Numbered from the stretch's first letter, positions 7,623 through 16,932 are shown. The stretch: 64,000 nt of DNA from CAWHJB01 sp963698715 (GCA_963698715.1 CAVORW010000002.1:1-64000); one strand, 5' to 3'. Notes: generated by a model from the letters alone, not told the origin. Program-made: numbers and translations.

Positions 7623-9137
7623 ATGGTGTTTTTCGAACGAGTTAAACAATCCTTCCGCCGCTTACAGTGGAAACTGACCTTGAGCTATACCGCCGTTACG
7701 ATGGGTTCATTGTTTATTATCGTATTGATACTGGGCTACTGGTTGTTTTCAAGTGTTTTGGTCCCCATTGATATTCTTAACAGCGTACTCTCCCCCAAAG
7801 CCTGGATTCAGATAGTCAGCGAAAGCGCACCACCCGAATGGCGTTATATTTTGTCACAAAAACCCATCGATACGCAGTTAGTCTCTATGCTGCTGCGAGA
7901 TGGGGAGTTACAGATCACCCACATTGATTTGTTCCGGATCGGCGATCTGCAAATCCGATTAAGGACCACAGGCCAGGGGATTGTTCTACTCGTCGATCCG
8001 GAGGGAGTCTTACTAGGATCATCAAACCCGGGTCTCGTTTCTGATGATGCCATTGGGCAACCTCTCGATCTGGGGATTCTACCTGGACTAGAAGAACCCC
8101 TAAAAACCGCCTTAAGTGGGGAGATTGATCCGGAGCGCTTGTTCGTTACCATCGAACCAAACGAGCGTTTTTATTTCACGCTTCCCTATCTTGCTGAGGA
8201 TAATCAGACGGTTTTGGGAGTTGGGATTATTTACTTTGAAAGTTTACCCACCGAAAATGATATCCCGGCCAATATACTGACATTACTGAGCCAAAGTGCA
8301 CTGATCTTGCTGCTGGCTGCCGGATTGATCGGCACCATCTTCGGGGCACTGACGGCCAAAGGCATGGTTAAGCGCTTCCAGCGTGTCTCCCAGGTGACCG
8401 ATGACTGGAGCCAAGGCGATTTTTCCGAATTTATCGAAGACCCTGTTGGGGACGAGATCAGCCAGCTGGCGGCCCGGCTCAACCATATGGCAGAGCAATT
8501 GCAGCAGTTCCTCAAGATGAGCCAGGAGATGGCTGTCTCAGAAGAGCGCAACCGCCTGGCGCGCGATTTACATGACAGTGCCAAGCAAGAAGCCCTGGCG
8601 GCTTCATTCCACCTGGGCACCGCCCTGACGCTTTTCGAACGCGACCCTCAGAGCGCCAAAACCCATCTGATCGAAGCGGACAATTTGGTTGATTCGGTGC
8701 GCGGGGAGTTGACGGATTTGATCCATGAACTGCGTCCGCTTTCGATGAATGGTGACCTTTTTGATGAGACGGTTAACGAATATCTAATCGAGTGGGCTCA
8801 TCAGACTGGCATCGAGGTCACTATGAATGTGGAAGGATTCCTCAATCTTTCCTTGGAAATCAAGCAGGCGATCTACCGCATCATACAGGAAGCACTCGCC
8901 AATGTAGGCCGGCACAGTTCTGCTGAACTGGTAGCGGTCGCTATTGAATATTTGGATCTCACTGTCCAATTGACGATTAGCGACGATGGTATTGGATTCG
9001 ACACCCAGCAGCACTACGATGGGATCGGGCTGCACTCCATGCGAGAACGGGCGGAATCGCTGGGAGGGGATTTCAAAATCGAGAGTGAAGCGGGGCAGGG
9101 AACGAAGATCGTTGTGGCTTTCCCACTCAAGGACTAG
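7623..9137 (+). CDS. Membrane sensor histidine kinase, NarL/DesK type
   Basis: 504 residues from the chosen start; an ATG 42 bases upstream (7581) is possible, and neither has a clear ribosome site. A first membrane helix (about residues 20-44, SLFIIVLILGYWLFSSVL) and a second (about 217-240, LILLLAAGLIGTIFGALTA) enclose a 170-residue outside sensor region. A HAMP linker follows, then the HisKA_3 H-box SEERNRLARDLHDSAKQ, and an HATPase domain with EALANVGRHS (N-box), DDGIGFD (G1) and GIGLHSMRERAESLGG (G2). It would phosphorylate the LuxR-type regulator 12 bases downstream. The signal is unknown. Full length and intact. Confidence 0.92.
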   Translation: MVFFERVKQSFRRLQWKLTLSYTAVTMGSLFIIVLILGYWLFSSVLVPIDILNSVLSPKAWIQIVSESAPPEWRYILSQKPIDTQLVSMLLRDGELQITHIDLFRIGDLQIRLRTTGQGIVLLVDPEGVLLGSSNPGLVSDDAIGQPLDLGILPGLEEPLKTALSGEIDPERLFVTIEPNERFYFTLPYLAEDNQTVLGVGIIYFESLPTENDIPANILTLLSQSALILLLAAGLIGTIFGALTAKGMVKRFQRVSQVTDDWSQGDFSEFIEDPVGDEISQLAARLNHMAEQLQQFLKMSQEMAVSEERNRLARDLHDSAKQEALAASFHLGTALTLFERDPQSAKTHLIEADNLVDSVRGELTDLIHELRPLSMNGDLFDETVNEYLIEWAHQTGIEVTMNVEGFLNLSLEIKQAIYRIIQEALANVGRHSSAELVAVAIEYLDLTVQLTISDDGIGFDTQQHYDGIGLHSMRERAESLGGDFKIESEAGQGTKIVVAFPLKD

Positions 9138-9149
9138 AAGGAGTGATTT

Positions 9150-9803
9150 ATGCCAGAACCAATCACAGTTATGATCGTGGATGATCATGAAATGGTAAGG
9201 AAAGGGGCCAAGGGATACCTGGAAGCTCAACCTGATATTATTGTGGTTGCGGAAGCAGAGTCTGGGGAAAATGCGGTGAGGTTCGCTCGCGAGCATGTGC
9301 CAGATGTGGTCCTGATGGATTTAGTGATGCCTGGCATGGATGGAGTGGAAGCCACGCGTAAGGTGAAAGATGTCAGCCCGCGCACACAGATCATCGTTTT
9401 GACCTCCTACCACCAGGACGAACATATTTTCCCCGCGCTGCAGGCTGGTGCCATCTCTTACTTGCTCAAAGATGTCAAAGCCAGTGAATTAGTCGAAGCC
9501 ATCCACCGGGCCGCCAAAGGGGAAGCCACGCTGCACCCCAGGGTGGCGGCTCGTGTGATCAAACAGTTCAGCAGTGGGGAATCAACGCGCAGCAATCTCT
9601 TTACCGAGTTGACCGAGCGGGAACTGGAAGTGTTAACCCTGATTGCCAGAGGGTACACCAATCAAAAAATATCTGAAGATCTGGTGATCAGTATTGGCAC
9701 GGTCAAAGGCCATGTCAGTAATATTTTGAGCAAACTGCATCTGGCCGATCGCACCCAGGCAGCAGTTTACGCCTGGCAAGAGGGGATTGTGCGGCGCGAA
9801 TAA
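9150..9803 (+). CDS. NarL/FixJ-type response regulator
   Basis: 217 residues. The receiver domain has the acidic pair DD near the start (MIVDDHEMV), the phospho-acceptor in VVLMDLVMPGMDGVEA, a Thr/Ser switch in VLTSYH and the conserved Lys in YLLKDVKA. The C-terminal LuxR helix-turn-helix reads LTERELEVLTLIARGYTNQKISEDLVIS with TVKGHVSNILSKL. It forms a two-component pair with the kinase just upstream (12-base gap, ribosome site AAGGAGTG). Likely targets include the membrane-protein operon that follows, by position only. Confidence 0.93.
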   Translation: MPEPITVMIVDDHEMVRKGAKGYLEAQPDIIVVAEAESGENAVRFAREHVPDVVLMDLVMPGMDGVEATRKVKDVSPRTQIIVLTSYHQDEHIFPALQAGAISYLLKDVKASELVEAIHRAAKGEATLHPRVAARVIKQFSSGESTRSNLFTELTERELEVLTLIARGYTNQKISEDLVISIGTVKGHVSNILSKLHLADRTQAAVYAWQEGIVRRE

Positions 9804-9911
9804 GCGCATAAATCGCCCTACTTGGGATACGTTTCTCTGGGGGTAGCTCACAGTATCCAATCCAATACTATCCATACCAGAACCACCCCCCTACGATAGG
9901 GTTCAAGACCG

Positions 9912-9944
9912 CTCCAGGGGTCAGGTCGAAACATCTCCCTGGAG
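9912..9944 (+). terminator. Hairpin after the two-component operon
   Basis: CTCCAGGG (9912-9919) pairs perfectly with CCCTGGAG (9937-9944), followed by a moderately T-rich stretch. It lies about 110 bases after the regulator stop and 66 before the next start. It could terminate or attenuate. Confidence 0.4.
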
Positions 9945-10010
9945 TTCGTGCGTTTCTCTCGCCGGCGTGCTATGCTATTTGCGCAATCGAAAAAGCGTGA
10001 GGAGAAACAC

Positions 10011-10931
10011 ATGATTACCGAAGAAATCCACCTGCAGGAGAAAATCGGATTTCGCTTATCGAACCATCCGTGGATCAGCCTGGCTGCCCTATGGGTTACC
10101 GGAATCCTGGTGTTGATTCTGGTGGCCAGCGCGGCAAACCTGATTGGGATACCAGAAGATGCACCCTATCGCCCGCTGGTCACACCAACGCTGGCCCATA
10201 TCCTGGTACTCTTCCTCATCGTGCCGTTTGGACTGCAACTCCCCAATGGAAAGACCGCCTTCCGAAAGTACCTGGATGATATCCGGCTATCCCGCATCCG
10301 GCCATTTCTCCCCTTGCTGATTTTGGGTATCTCCAGCTCCTTGATCATGTTGCTGGTATTGGGTGTCAATTCCTTCGTCTATCGTATTACCCAGGGGCTG
10401 CCCCTGGATCCAGCCTTCCTTCGCAGGATGATCAACCTTACAGTTAACCTGCCGCCCAAATCGCTGAGCTATATCATGTCTTTCCCAGCTATCTTCGAAG
10501 AGGTCTCCTGGCGCGGGGTAATGCTGGTCTTGTTCCTGAAAAGATATTCCGTCAAAAAGTCGATCCTGATCACCGCTCTCGGTTTTGGATTTTTCCATTT
10601 CATCAACCTGATATTTGGAGGGGATCCATCTTTTGTGATCCAGCAGGTCATCTTTGGTTCAGCCTTGGGATTTTTCTATGGCTACCTAGTGCTGCGCTCG
10701 GACAGCTTGATACCGGCTATGCTCTTCCACTATTTGGTGAATATGTTCATTGGCTCGTTTACGGATTACTTCCAAAACTATGCGCCTGCCGGAACACAGA
10801 TCCTGTATACCCTGATCAATCTCCCGGTTGCCACGCTGATCTTGATCGGGTGGGTTAAAGTTTTCAGTCAGCGCTGGATTCCCAAACCGACAAATTGGCA
10901 GACCATCTTTTTCCGGACAGAAGAATCATGA
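10011..10931 (+). CDS. CPBP family intramembrane metalloprotease
   Basis: 306 residues with about eight membrane helices. The Abi/CPBP motifs are present: FEEVSWRGVML (motif 1, the two Glu and the Arg), FGFFHFINLIFGG (motif 2 His) and SLIPAMLFHYLVNMF (motif 3 His/Asn). The start at 10011 is chosen over an ATG 63 bases upstream because of the ribosome site GTGAGGAGAAACAC. CPBP proteins are related to CAAX prenyl endopeptidases and occur in bacteriocin immunity and signalling; no substrate can be named. The stop overlaps the next start (ATGA), so this heads a tightly packed operon. Confidence 0.88.
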   Translation: MITEEIHLQEKIGFRLSNHPWISLAALWVTGILVLILVASAANLIGIPEDAPYRPLVTPTLAHILVLFLIVPFGLQLPNGKTAFRKYLDDIRLSRIRPFLPLLILGISSSLIMLLVLGVNSFVYRITQGLPLDPAFLRRMINLTVNLPPKSLSYIMSFPAIFEEVSWRGVMLVLFLKRYSVKKSILITALGFGFFHFINLIFGGDPSFVIQQVIFGSALGFFYGYLVLRSDSLIPAMLFHYLVNMFIGSFTDYFQNYAPAGTQILYTLINLPVATLILIGWVKVFSQRWIPKPTNWQTIFFRTEES

Positions 10932-11569
10932 AAATGAAGAAACAAACTTTACATCGCTGGTTGTTCAGCCTCGCGGGCTTGATCCTGCTGGCAGGTTTGT
11001 TAATGACTGCACAGTTTTTCAAACAAGCACACCTCAACCGCTATCCAACTCTGATCGCCGCTGCCTATCAAGATACACAACATCATCTGGTGGTCCCGGG
11101 AGATATGGAAGTAAAGTTGACGCGCACGGGAGCCTACGGGATATATTTCGAAAATGACCTGACGAGTTCAATCTACCCGAATGTGGAAATACCCCCAGTT
11201 CTTGACTGCACGCTGACCTCCCAAGGAAACGGAGCTGTGATCGAAGCCGTACCTGATTATGTCAAAACGAATCGATATACATCAAGAGACCTTCATGCTG
11301 GCGTTCTGATCCTGAGCCTCACAGTCGTCAAACCGGGCACCTATATCTTTGCCTGTAATTATCAAGATGGACGTACAGAACCGGATATTCGGGTCGCCCT
11401 GGGCCCTAACTATTTCTGGGAGTTTCTCCGGGTTGTCTGGGAGATCAGTCTCCCGTTATTGGGCGGTAGCAGTATCTTGTGTGGATCTGTCGTTCTAACA
11501 GTCCTGCTACTGGTTTCAGGGATCGTTATCAAGATGTCTAAGCGGGCCAAGTTTGAGACTCAGCATTGA
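10928..11569 (+). CDS. Membrane-anchored protein of unknown function
   Basis: 213 residues, no family recognised. An N-terminal membrane helix (about 8-30, LFSLAGLILLAGLLMTAQFF) and a C-terminal one (about 180-205, ILCGSVVLTVLLLVSGIVI) flank a 150-residue outside domain with the pattern of a small beta-sandwich. A short basic tail (KMSKRAKFE) would lie inside. The start overlaps the upstream stop as ATGA. Its place between a CPBP protease and a methyltransferase suggests a cell-envelope role. Confidence 0.7.
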   Translation: MKMKKQTLHRWLFSLAGLILLAGLLMTAQFFKQAHLNRYPTLIAAAYQDTQHHLVVPGDMEVKLTRTGAYGIYFENDLTSSIYPNVEIPPVLDCTLTSQGNGAVIEAVPDYVKTNRYTSRDLHAGVLILSLTVVKPGTYIFACNYQDGRTEPDIRVALGPNYFWEFLRVVWEISLPLLGGSSILCGSVVLTVLLLVSGIVIKMSKRAKFETQH

Positions 11570-11598
11570 GAATTATTTAAAAAAGTTAGGAGATAGAG

Positions 11599-12126
11599 AT
11601 GCAAACCATCAAGAAAAATCACCCATCATCCACTGTTCAATTGAAAACCACCCCCAAGCTGTTTGCCTGGCTGGCATCATTTACCACGGTGCTCCTGATT
11701 ATCGTTGTCCAGCTTGTGCCGCGTGGGGATTACCAAATTTTACGGATCGCCGGGGTCGTGATGCTGCTAACAGCTGCAGTGTTTATCTTCACACCCTTTT
11801 ACCTGCTCTCAAAACATGGCAAGACGCAGGTTGGAAAGACGTACATGCAGGCCGGGGAAGTTGTTCAGCAAGGTCTTTATGCGCTCCTACGACACCCGCA
11901 ATATCTTGGTTACATGCTGCTGGCTTGTGGCTTTACACTGTTATCACAACACTGGTTTATCGTTCTATTAGCGATTTTGAGCGTGGTTTTCTTTTATGTA
12001 CAAGCTGTCCAGGAAGAGAGACACTGTCTTGCCCAGTATGGAGAACCGTATGCACGCTATCTCAGGCGCGTACCGCGCTTCAATCTCATCCAAGGTATTT
12101 GGAGAAATCTACAAGGTAAAGAATGA
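11599..12126 (+). CDS. Isoprenylcysteine carboxyl methyltransferase-like membrane protein
   Basis: 175 residues with four to five membrane helices. The ICMT/phospholipid methyltransferase signature is clear: GLYALLRHPQYLGYMLLACG (SAM-binding region), then EERHCLAQYGEPYARYLRRVPRF. Such enzymes methylate lipids or prenylated or other membrane-bound carboxylates; in bacteria the substrate is usually unknown. A ribosome site (TTAGGAGATAG) precedes the start. The stop overlaps the acetyltransferase start by 4 bases. Confidence 0.82.
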   Translation: MQTIKKNHPSSTVQLKTTPKLFAWLASFTTVLLIIVVQLVPRGDYQILRIAGVVMLLTAAVFIFTPFYLLSKHGKTQVGKTYMQAGEVVQQGLYALLRHPQYLGYMLLACGFTLLSQHWFIVLLAILSVVFFYVQAVQEERHCLAQYGEPYARYLRRVPRFNLIQGIWRNLQGKE

Positions 12127-12620
12127 TGGTTGAACTCAAGCAAGCACACATGAAGGATTTGGAGACGCTGACGGAAATTCAGATCCGCACCTTCATCGAT
12201 GACAACAAGCATAAACCGCCCGGGTGCAGCCTGGAAGGCCCACCGGGATACAACTCGCTGAAATGGAACGCACACTGGATCCAGCACACACCCTACTATA
12301 AGATTTTGTCTGCTGGAGAGATCGTTGGCGGGCTGATCCTCTTTGATCTGGGCGATGATCATTTTGAAGTCGGTCGGATTTGGATTGATCCCGAGTTTCA
12401 AAACCATGGCATCGGCCAAGCCGCTATGCAAGCGATGTTCAAACTGCATGGGGAGGTCAAGAAATGGACTTTGGGGACACCCGCCTGGACCATCCGCAAT
12501 CAGCATTTTTACGAGAAGTTGGGGTTTGTCAAAATAAGGGAAACTGAAGTTGATCCTGACCTGGGTTGGTCGGGGATTGAATATGAACGCAGTTGTGATA
12601 AGGGAAGAAAATCGTTATGA
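12123..12620 (+). CDS. GNAT family N-acetyltransferase
   Basis: 165 residues. The GNAT core is visible: GGLILFDLGDDHFEVGRIWIDPEFQNHGIGQAAMQAM (beta-4/5 and the acetyl-CoA loop, here Q-N-H-G-I-G-Q-A-A) and NQHFYEKLGFVKI at the C-terminus. It would transfer an acetyl group from acetyl-CoA to an amine; the acceptor is unknown. It overlaps both neighbours by 4 bases, so it is translated in the same operon. Confidence 0.88.
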   Translation: MMVELKQAHMKDLETLTEIQIRTFIDDNKHKPPGCSLEGPPGYNSLKWNAHWIQHTPYYKILSAGEIVGGLILFDLGDDHFEVGRIWIDPEFQNHGIGQAAMQAMFKLHGEVKKWTLGTPAWTIRNQHFYEKLGFVKIRETEVDPDLGWSGIEYERSCDKGRKSL

Positions 12621-14065
12621 ATTCGATGAAAATCCTTCGTTGGCTGGTGCTTGCATTGGCAGGATTGATTTTTTCCAGTTGTGATCAAAGGACGGATGTA
12701 ACGATTGCTTTCACGCATGTGAACTTAATCCCGATGATGTCTGAAAACGTGATTGAAAACCAGACGGTTCTGATCGCAGGATCAACCATAATTGCAATTG
12801 GCGATTTCAGCGAAATTCCCATTCCCAAGAAGGCCCAGGTGATTGATGGCGATGGTGCTTACCTGCTGCCAGGTTTGGCAGATATGCATATGCATACCCG
12901 GGCAGAATGGGAAGACAAAGAAGTATGGCCGGTGCACCCCTTATATTTGTATCTCGCCAATGGGGTGACTACCATCAGAGATTTTGCACCTTCCGGATCT
13001 CCAATCGACTATGCTCTCCAATGGCGGCAAGAAATCAATGCTGGTGATCGCATTGGACCCACCATCTACGCCTCTGGCAAACTACTCTATGCCAGTCCGC
13101 TGGATGATCCGGTGAGCATCGTACGCCAGAACTATGAATTGGGTTTCGACTTTCTCAAGCTATATTCTTACCTGTCCAGAGAAGATTTCCATGTAGCCAT
13201 TGCCAAGGCTGAAGCACTGGGCATGTACACCGCTGGGCACATCCCTTATGCGCTGGGATTGGATGGGGTGCTGGCAGAGGGGATGGATGAGATTGCTCAC
13301 GTGGAGGAACTGCTTTATGAATTCATCGACTTTGATAGGAGTAAGTCGTTATCCCCACCTGAATGGGCCAGGTATATTGCCGAGTCCGCTTTGCTTCAGT
13401 TCGGTTTAGCTTCTCCCACCTTACAAGCCGATTTTGAGTTGGAATATAGAGCGCACATGGCCGATATTGCTGAGCAACTGCGCACGGCCCAGATGCCAGT
13501 TTGCACCACTCTGGTAATTGATGACGTCATCCAGGTGAAGCTCTTTCAGCCAGAAGCCTTCTTAGCTCGTCCGGAGAGCATCTATTTCAAAGCGGGTTAT
13601 CTGGAAAGCTTCCTGCAGGGTGAAGAGAAGCACCAGGTCCAGTGTCGATGTGTGGAAGGGATGTGTGCTTTTAAATATGAAATCGATCGTTGGATCCTGC
13701 AGAACCTGCATAGCAGTGATGTGCTGCTTTTATTGGGTACTGATGCGAGTACGGGCGGCATGGGCATCATACCGGGATATTCGATCCACGATGAGCTACG
13801 CATTCTGGTCGAAAACGGTTTTACACCCTATGAAGCCCTCCTGACCGGAACCGTGAATGCCGCCACTGTGGTTCAAAGGATGACGGGAGGAGGGGATTTC
13901 GGCACGATCGAAGTGGGCATGCGAGCCGACTTGATTTTAGTTGGAGCAAACCCACTTGAGAATATATCTGCGCTTAGAAAACTGCTTGGTGTGATGACAG
14001 CTGGCAGGTGGTATCCAGATGAAACACTTGCAGAATTGATAAAGATTTCTAAGCCTACACAGTAA
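12617..14065 (+). CDS. Exported lipoprotein amidohydrolase
   Basis: 482 residues. The N-terminus is a lipoprotein signal (WLVLALAGLIFSSC, with the lipidated Cys at about residue 22). The mature part is a metal-dependent amidohydrolase: DGDGAYLLPGLADMHMHTRAEW (strand plus the HxH metal site), GMYTAGHIPYAL and DEIAHVEELLYEF (further metal His), and LLLGTDASTGGMG (the final metal Asp). The C-terminal segment GDFGTIEVGMRADLILVGANPLE is typical of the composite domain. It resembles the imidazolonepropionase/prolidase-like group; the substrate is not predictable. An ATG three codons downstream (12626) is an alternative start. Confidence 0.88.
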   Translation: MNSMKILRWLVLALAGLIFSSCDQRTDVTIAFTHVNLIPMMSENVIENQTVLIAGSTIIAIGDFSEIPIPKKAQVIDGDGAYLLPGLADMHMHTRAEWEDKEVWPVHPLYLYLANGVTTIRDFAPSGSPIDYALQWRQEINAGDRIGPTIYASGKLLYASPLDDPVSIVRQNYELGFDFLKLYSYLSREDFHVAIAKAEALGMYTAGHIPYALGLDGVLAEGMDEIAHVEELLYEFIDFDRSKSLSPPEWARYIAESALLQFGLASPTLQADFELEYRAHMADIAEQLRTAQMPVCTTLVIDDVIQVKLFQPEAFLARPESIYFKAGYLESFLQGEEKHQVQCRCVEGMCAFKYEIDRWILQNLHSSDVLLLLGTDASTGGMGIIPGYSIHDELRILVENGFTPYEALLTGTVNAATVVQRMTGGGDFGTIEVGMRADLILVGANPLENISALRKLLGVMTAGRWYPDETLAELIKISKPTQ

Positions 14066-14093
14066 GAAAAATTTAGAACATAAGGAGAATAAG

Positions 14094-14285
14094 ATGAAAA
14101 GAACTGGAAATGGATCATTCCCCAAATGGATATTTGCGATCCTGGCTATCGGCGGGTTGTTGGCCTCTGGAATTTTCGTGGGAGTCATGTCGATTGAGGG
14201 CTTTACGATCATGCGACTTTTTCAAGCAATTGGTTTCGGCTCGTTGGGCCTGGTAATGTTCTGGGGGACGATCCAGTACCAATAA
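14094..14285 (+). CDS. Small two-helix membrane protein
   Basis: 63 residues with two predicted membrane helices (about 12-32 and 38-58) and a polar start (MKRTGNGSFPK). A good ribosome site (AAGGAG, 8 bases upstream) supports translation. It is the last gene of the 10.0-14.3 kb operon, 28 bases after the amidohydrolase. No family recognised. Confidence 0.65.
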   Translation: MKRTGNGSFPKWIFAILAIGGLLASGIFVGVMSIEGFTIMRLFQAIGFGSLGLVMFWGTIQYQ

Positions 14286-14346
14286 CCGGTATCAGACGGC
14301 GAGAATTCTTTTTTTGACGATTTTTCGGCTTGGGGAATCTCTATTA

Positions 14347-14388
14347 AAAAGCCTGTACTCCCATAAATATAGGAAGTTACAGGCTTTT
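14347..14388. terminator. Bidirectional terminator between convergent operons
   Basis: AAAAGCCTGTA (14347-14357) pairs perfectly with TACAGGCTTTT (14378-14388). The stem has an A-tract on one side and a T-tract on the other, so it can end transcription from both the plus-strand operon (last stop 14285) and the minus-strand protease gene (stop 14486). Confidence 0.75.
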
Positions 14389-14403
14389 GTTCAAAAATTA
14401 TAC

Positions 14404-14439
14404 TCACCGTGGGTAGGCCACCCTTAGAACCCACGGTGA
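14404..14439. repeat. Second inverted repeat in the same convergent gap
   Basis: TCACCGTGGGT (14404-14414) and ACCCACGGTGA (14429-14439) are a perfect 11-bp inverted repeat. It may be a backup terminator for the minus-strand gene or a small repeat element. A CACCGTGG core also occurs near 4297, beside the IS91 hairpin. Confidence 0.5.
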
Positions 14440-14485
14440 TAAATCCATCTTCATGCAAGTAATGGGCATAAAAGAATGATTTATG

Positions 14486-15397
14486 CTATCTGATTATTTT
14501 TTGTGTAAACAAGTAAATCATCCCCACATTCACCCCCACCGCCAACAGCATCAGCAATCCCGCCTCCGGGCCAAAACTTCCTCCCGTCCAGATCTCCGGC
14601 CCAGACACATGCTGCAACACCAGCCCTTTTATTCCTTCCCATCCACTAACCTGAAAACCGTATACCGTCCCCTCGAAGAAGTTCCAGCCTAAGTGCAGCC
14701 CCATTGGCAGCCAGAGTTGGCAGGTGCGAATGTAGCCGTAAGCCAGGTCAAAGCCGCCCACGAACAGGCCCAGGAAAGCCATCCAGGTGAAGCCAGGGTT
14801 GCCCAGGTGGGACAGTGAAAAGAACAGCGAGGTCAGCAGAAAGGCGGCTGGCAGATTCAGGGCCTCTTCCAGGTTCTGCAGCCAATAGCCGCGTCCTTGC
14901 AGCTCTTCTCCCCAGGCGGTCATCGCAAAGACCAGAAACATGATCCCAATCCCGGGAAGGATGCTTGCCCACGTTTCAGCCTGCCAGGCAAAGCCTTCCA
15001 CCTTCAGCCAACCCATCCCCAGAAATATCCCGAATAGCAGGGTTATGCTGATCCCACCGATCAAGAAGCCGGCCAGGATATCCCGAACAGCCTGGCGATT
15101 CCATTTCAGTCCCAGGCTGACAAAGCTGCGCCGGTCCAGGAAGCGCCGCGCAAGCAGGATCGGGATGGTGATCGCCAGTAAGCGCACCAGCTCCTCGACC
15201 AGCAGGAAGGGAAGGCTGTCCGGTAAGATCGGGAAGATCACCATAGAGACGAAGCCGGCGAAGACAGCGAAAATCAACGCCTGGCCCAACAGCCGCCAGC
15301 CAGCCCGCAGTCGGCGCTCGCCTGGGGTCAGAAAGGGGCGCTCAGCCAGGGAGCGATCCAGCTGCTCGTCGGTTGATTTGTGAGGGTTTTCGGTCAT
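14486..15397 (-). CDS. CPBP family intramembrane metalloprotease
   Basis: 303 residues from the ATG at 15397 (MTENPHKSTDEQ); the longer frame to 15502 adds 35 residues with no ribosome site and odd composition. Seven or eight membrane helices. CPBP motifs: AWGEELQGRGYWLQNL (EE and R), LFFSLSHLGNPGF (His) and LWLPMGLHLGWNFFEG (His/Asn). It is the second CPBP protein in the window but not a close copy of the one at 10.0 kb. It is transcribed alone, toward the convergent terminator. Confidence 0.85.
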   Translation of the reverse strand: MTENPHKSTDEQLDRSLAERPFLTPGERRLRAGWRLLGQALIFAVFAGFVSMVIFPILPDSLPFLLVEELVRLLAITIPILLARRFLDRRSFVSLGLKWNRQAVRDILAGFLIGGISITLLFGIFLGMGWLKVEGFAWQAETWASILPGIGIMFLVFAMTAWGEELQGRGYWLQNLEEALNLPAAFLLTSLFFSLSHLGNPGFTWMAFLGLFVGGFDLAYGYIRTCQLWLPMGLHLGWNFFEGTVYGFQVSGWEGIKGLVLQHVSGPEIWTGGSFGPEAGLLMLLAVGVNVGMIYLFTQKIIR

Positions 15398-15532
15398 TTG
15401 GATCTCTGCAACTGCGTTCCGATGGATGAATGGGGATATTTTACATGTTTTTATTGGACCGTGTAAAAAGAAGGGACGCCTGACTTGACCTCGACGGGTC
15501 ATTCAGCTTGCTTCGTACGGGACGTGCGCCTA

Positions 15533-15561
15533 TTGCCAATCGATCGACGCCTCCATAAAAT
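15533..15561 (+). promoter_or_regulatory. Candidate promoter for the left end of the mobile element
   Basis: TTGCCA (15533-15538), a 17-base spacer, then TAAAAT (15556-15561). It sits about 110 bases before the OB-fold gene at 15672, in the only gap from which that operon could be transcribed. One mismatch in each box; strength is unknown. Confidence 0.4.
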
Positions 15562-15671
15562 GCTTGTTATCTTTCTGAATTCAACCATCTGGCCACAAGA
15601 GACGAAAAGGGTATTGAGTCCCAGGGCTTTGCCCCTTAACTATGAGTCTCTTGAAAAAATAGGAGGCTGGG

Positions 15672-16430
15672 ATGAACAGAGTATTTGTGGTCGGGAATAT
15701 CACTGGCGATATCTATTACGACCGTTTCTTGATGAAGGGCGAGCAGCGCTCCTTCCTGCGCCTGATCTTGATGGCCGACCGGCCGCGCAGCCTGCGTGGG
15801 ATCCGGGTGGTGTTGTGGGATGAGAAAGCCGAGCTCTACTATCCTTACCTGAAGAAAGGCTCCGGCCTGGCTGTGATCGGGCAGCTCGAGAGCCGCCAGC
15901 ACAAAGCCAAGTGGGTCCAGGAAGTGGTCTCTGAGAGCCTGCTCCTGCTGCGCAACATCGATTGGGAGCGCGGCGAGCGCATTCGCCAACAGTACAATCT
16001 GCCCGGCCCCAACGGGACCAGCAATGATGTCTTCGTCATCGGCGAGGTGCAGGCGGGCTTGACTTTCGATTACCACGCTCGCAATCCTGAGAACGGCATC
16101 GGAGAATTTGCGCTCCTTCGCCTCCACCTGAAGAGCGACGTGCACCTGGACGGGTTACGTGTGATCGTACTGGGTGCATTGGCCGAGCTGGCGCACCCTT
16201 ACCTGCAGCCCGGGTCGCGCATAGCTGTGGACGGCAGTCTGAGCACCCGCAGTTTGCAAACGGGCAAGCAGGTCGTTGAAGTGACGGTCCGCAATATGAC
16301 CTTCCTGGAAAATATCAACTGGACCGCGGGAGAAGCCAGCCGCAAGATGCGAGCCGGTGAGGTCAACGACCCTGCCGAAATCGGTGCCCTGGTACAGGAT
16401 TGGATCAGCAGCACGATCTATGGAGATTGA
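15672..16430 (+). CDS. Tandem OB-fold single-strand-binding-like protein
   Basis: 252 residues made of two SSB-like OB folds. The first begins NRVFVVGNITGDIYYDRF and has VVLWDEKAELYYPYLKKGSGLAVIGQLESRQ; the second begins NDVFVIGEVQAGLTFDY and has VIVLGALAELAHPYLQPGSRIAVDGSLSTR. Both keep the pattern of SSB strands 1, 3 and 4, but there is no acidic SSB tail. The ribosome site AGGAGGCTGGG fixes the start. It heads the element operon and overlaps the next gene by 11 bases. Single-strand DNA handling during transfer or replication is the likely role. Confidence 0.72.
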   Translation: MNRVFVVGNITGDIYYDRFLMKGEQRSFLRLILMADRPRSLRGIRVVLWDEKAELYYPYLKKGSGLAVIGQLESRQHKAKWVQEVVSESLLLLRNIDWERGERIRQQYNLPGPNGTSNDVFVIGEVQAGLTFDYHARNPENGIGEFALLRLHLKSDVHLDGLRVIVLGALAELAHPYLQPGSRIAVDGSLSTRSLQTGKQVVEVTVRNMTFLENINWTAGEASRKMRAGEVNDPAEIGALVQDWISSTIYGD

Positions 16431-16932
16431 AATCTCGCCTCGCCTGCTGAGGACCGGGCTGGTTTTGCTGCTGATCTTCGGCCCTTTGTTGGTCGGCATG
16501 CAAGCCTCCCTCCTTCGAGAAGATGGTCGCCCGCTGCTGCTCACGCCGCGCCTTGCACGCATGAATGTCTACCAGCGCGAAGTTCAGGCCTGGGTGCGAA
16601 CTTTCCAGCGAATTGATGAAGGTTTATCGGCCTTGCTGGCAGAAGACCAGGCGGATTTGTTCACTCAAAACGAACGCCTGAACCGCTTTTACCAGCAGAT
16701 TAATCTGATCGCGGATTCCCTCGATCGCACGCCGGCGCCTCCCACGTTTGAGCCATTGCACGAGTTGTTGGTGGAGACCGCGAGCGCTTACCTGGAGGCT
16801 ACTGTGCTCAGCGCGCGCTGGATCAGCGAACCCAATCCCGGAAACGCCCAGACAGCCGCAGATGCTCTCTCGTCCTCCAAAGAGCTGCTTCAACGCCTGT
16901 ACGCCAATCCCTGGATCGAGGTGCAGCTATGA
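16420..16932 (+). CDS. Single-pass membrane protein of unknown function
   Basis: 170 residues. One membrane helix near the N-terminus (about 12-30, LVLLLIFGPLLVGMQASLL) is followed by an outside or periplasm-like helical domain rich in Gln, Glu and Leu (about 45-165). The start ATG at 16420 overlaps the preceding stop, and the end overlaps the next start by 4 bases, so translation is coupled to both. No family recognised. Confidence 0.6.
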   Translation: MEIEISPRLLRTGLVLLLIFGPLLVGMQASLLREDGRPLLLTPRLARMNVYQREVQAWVRTFQRIDEGLSALLAEDQADLFTQNERLNRFYQQINLIADSLDRTPAPPTFEPLHELLVETASAYLEATVLSARWISEPNPGNAQTAADALSSSKELLQRLYANPWIEVQL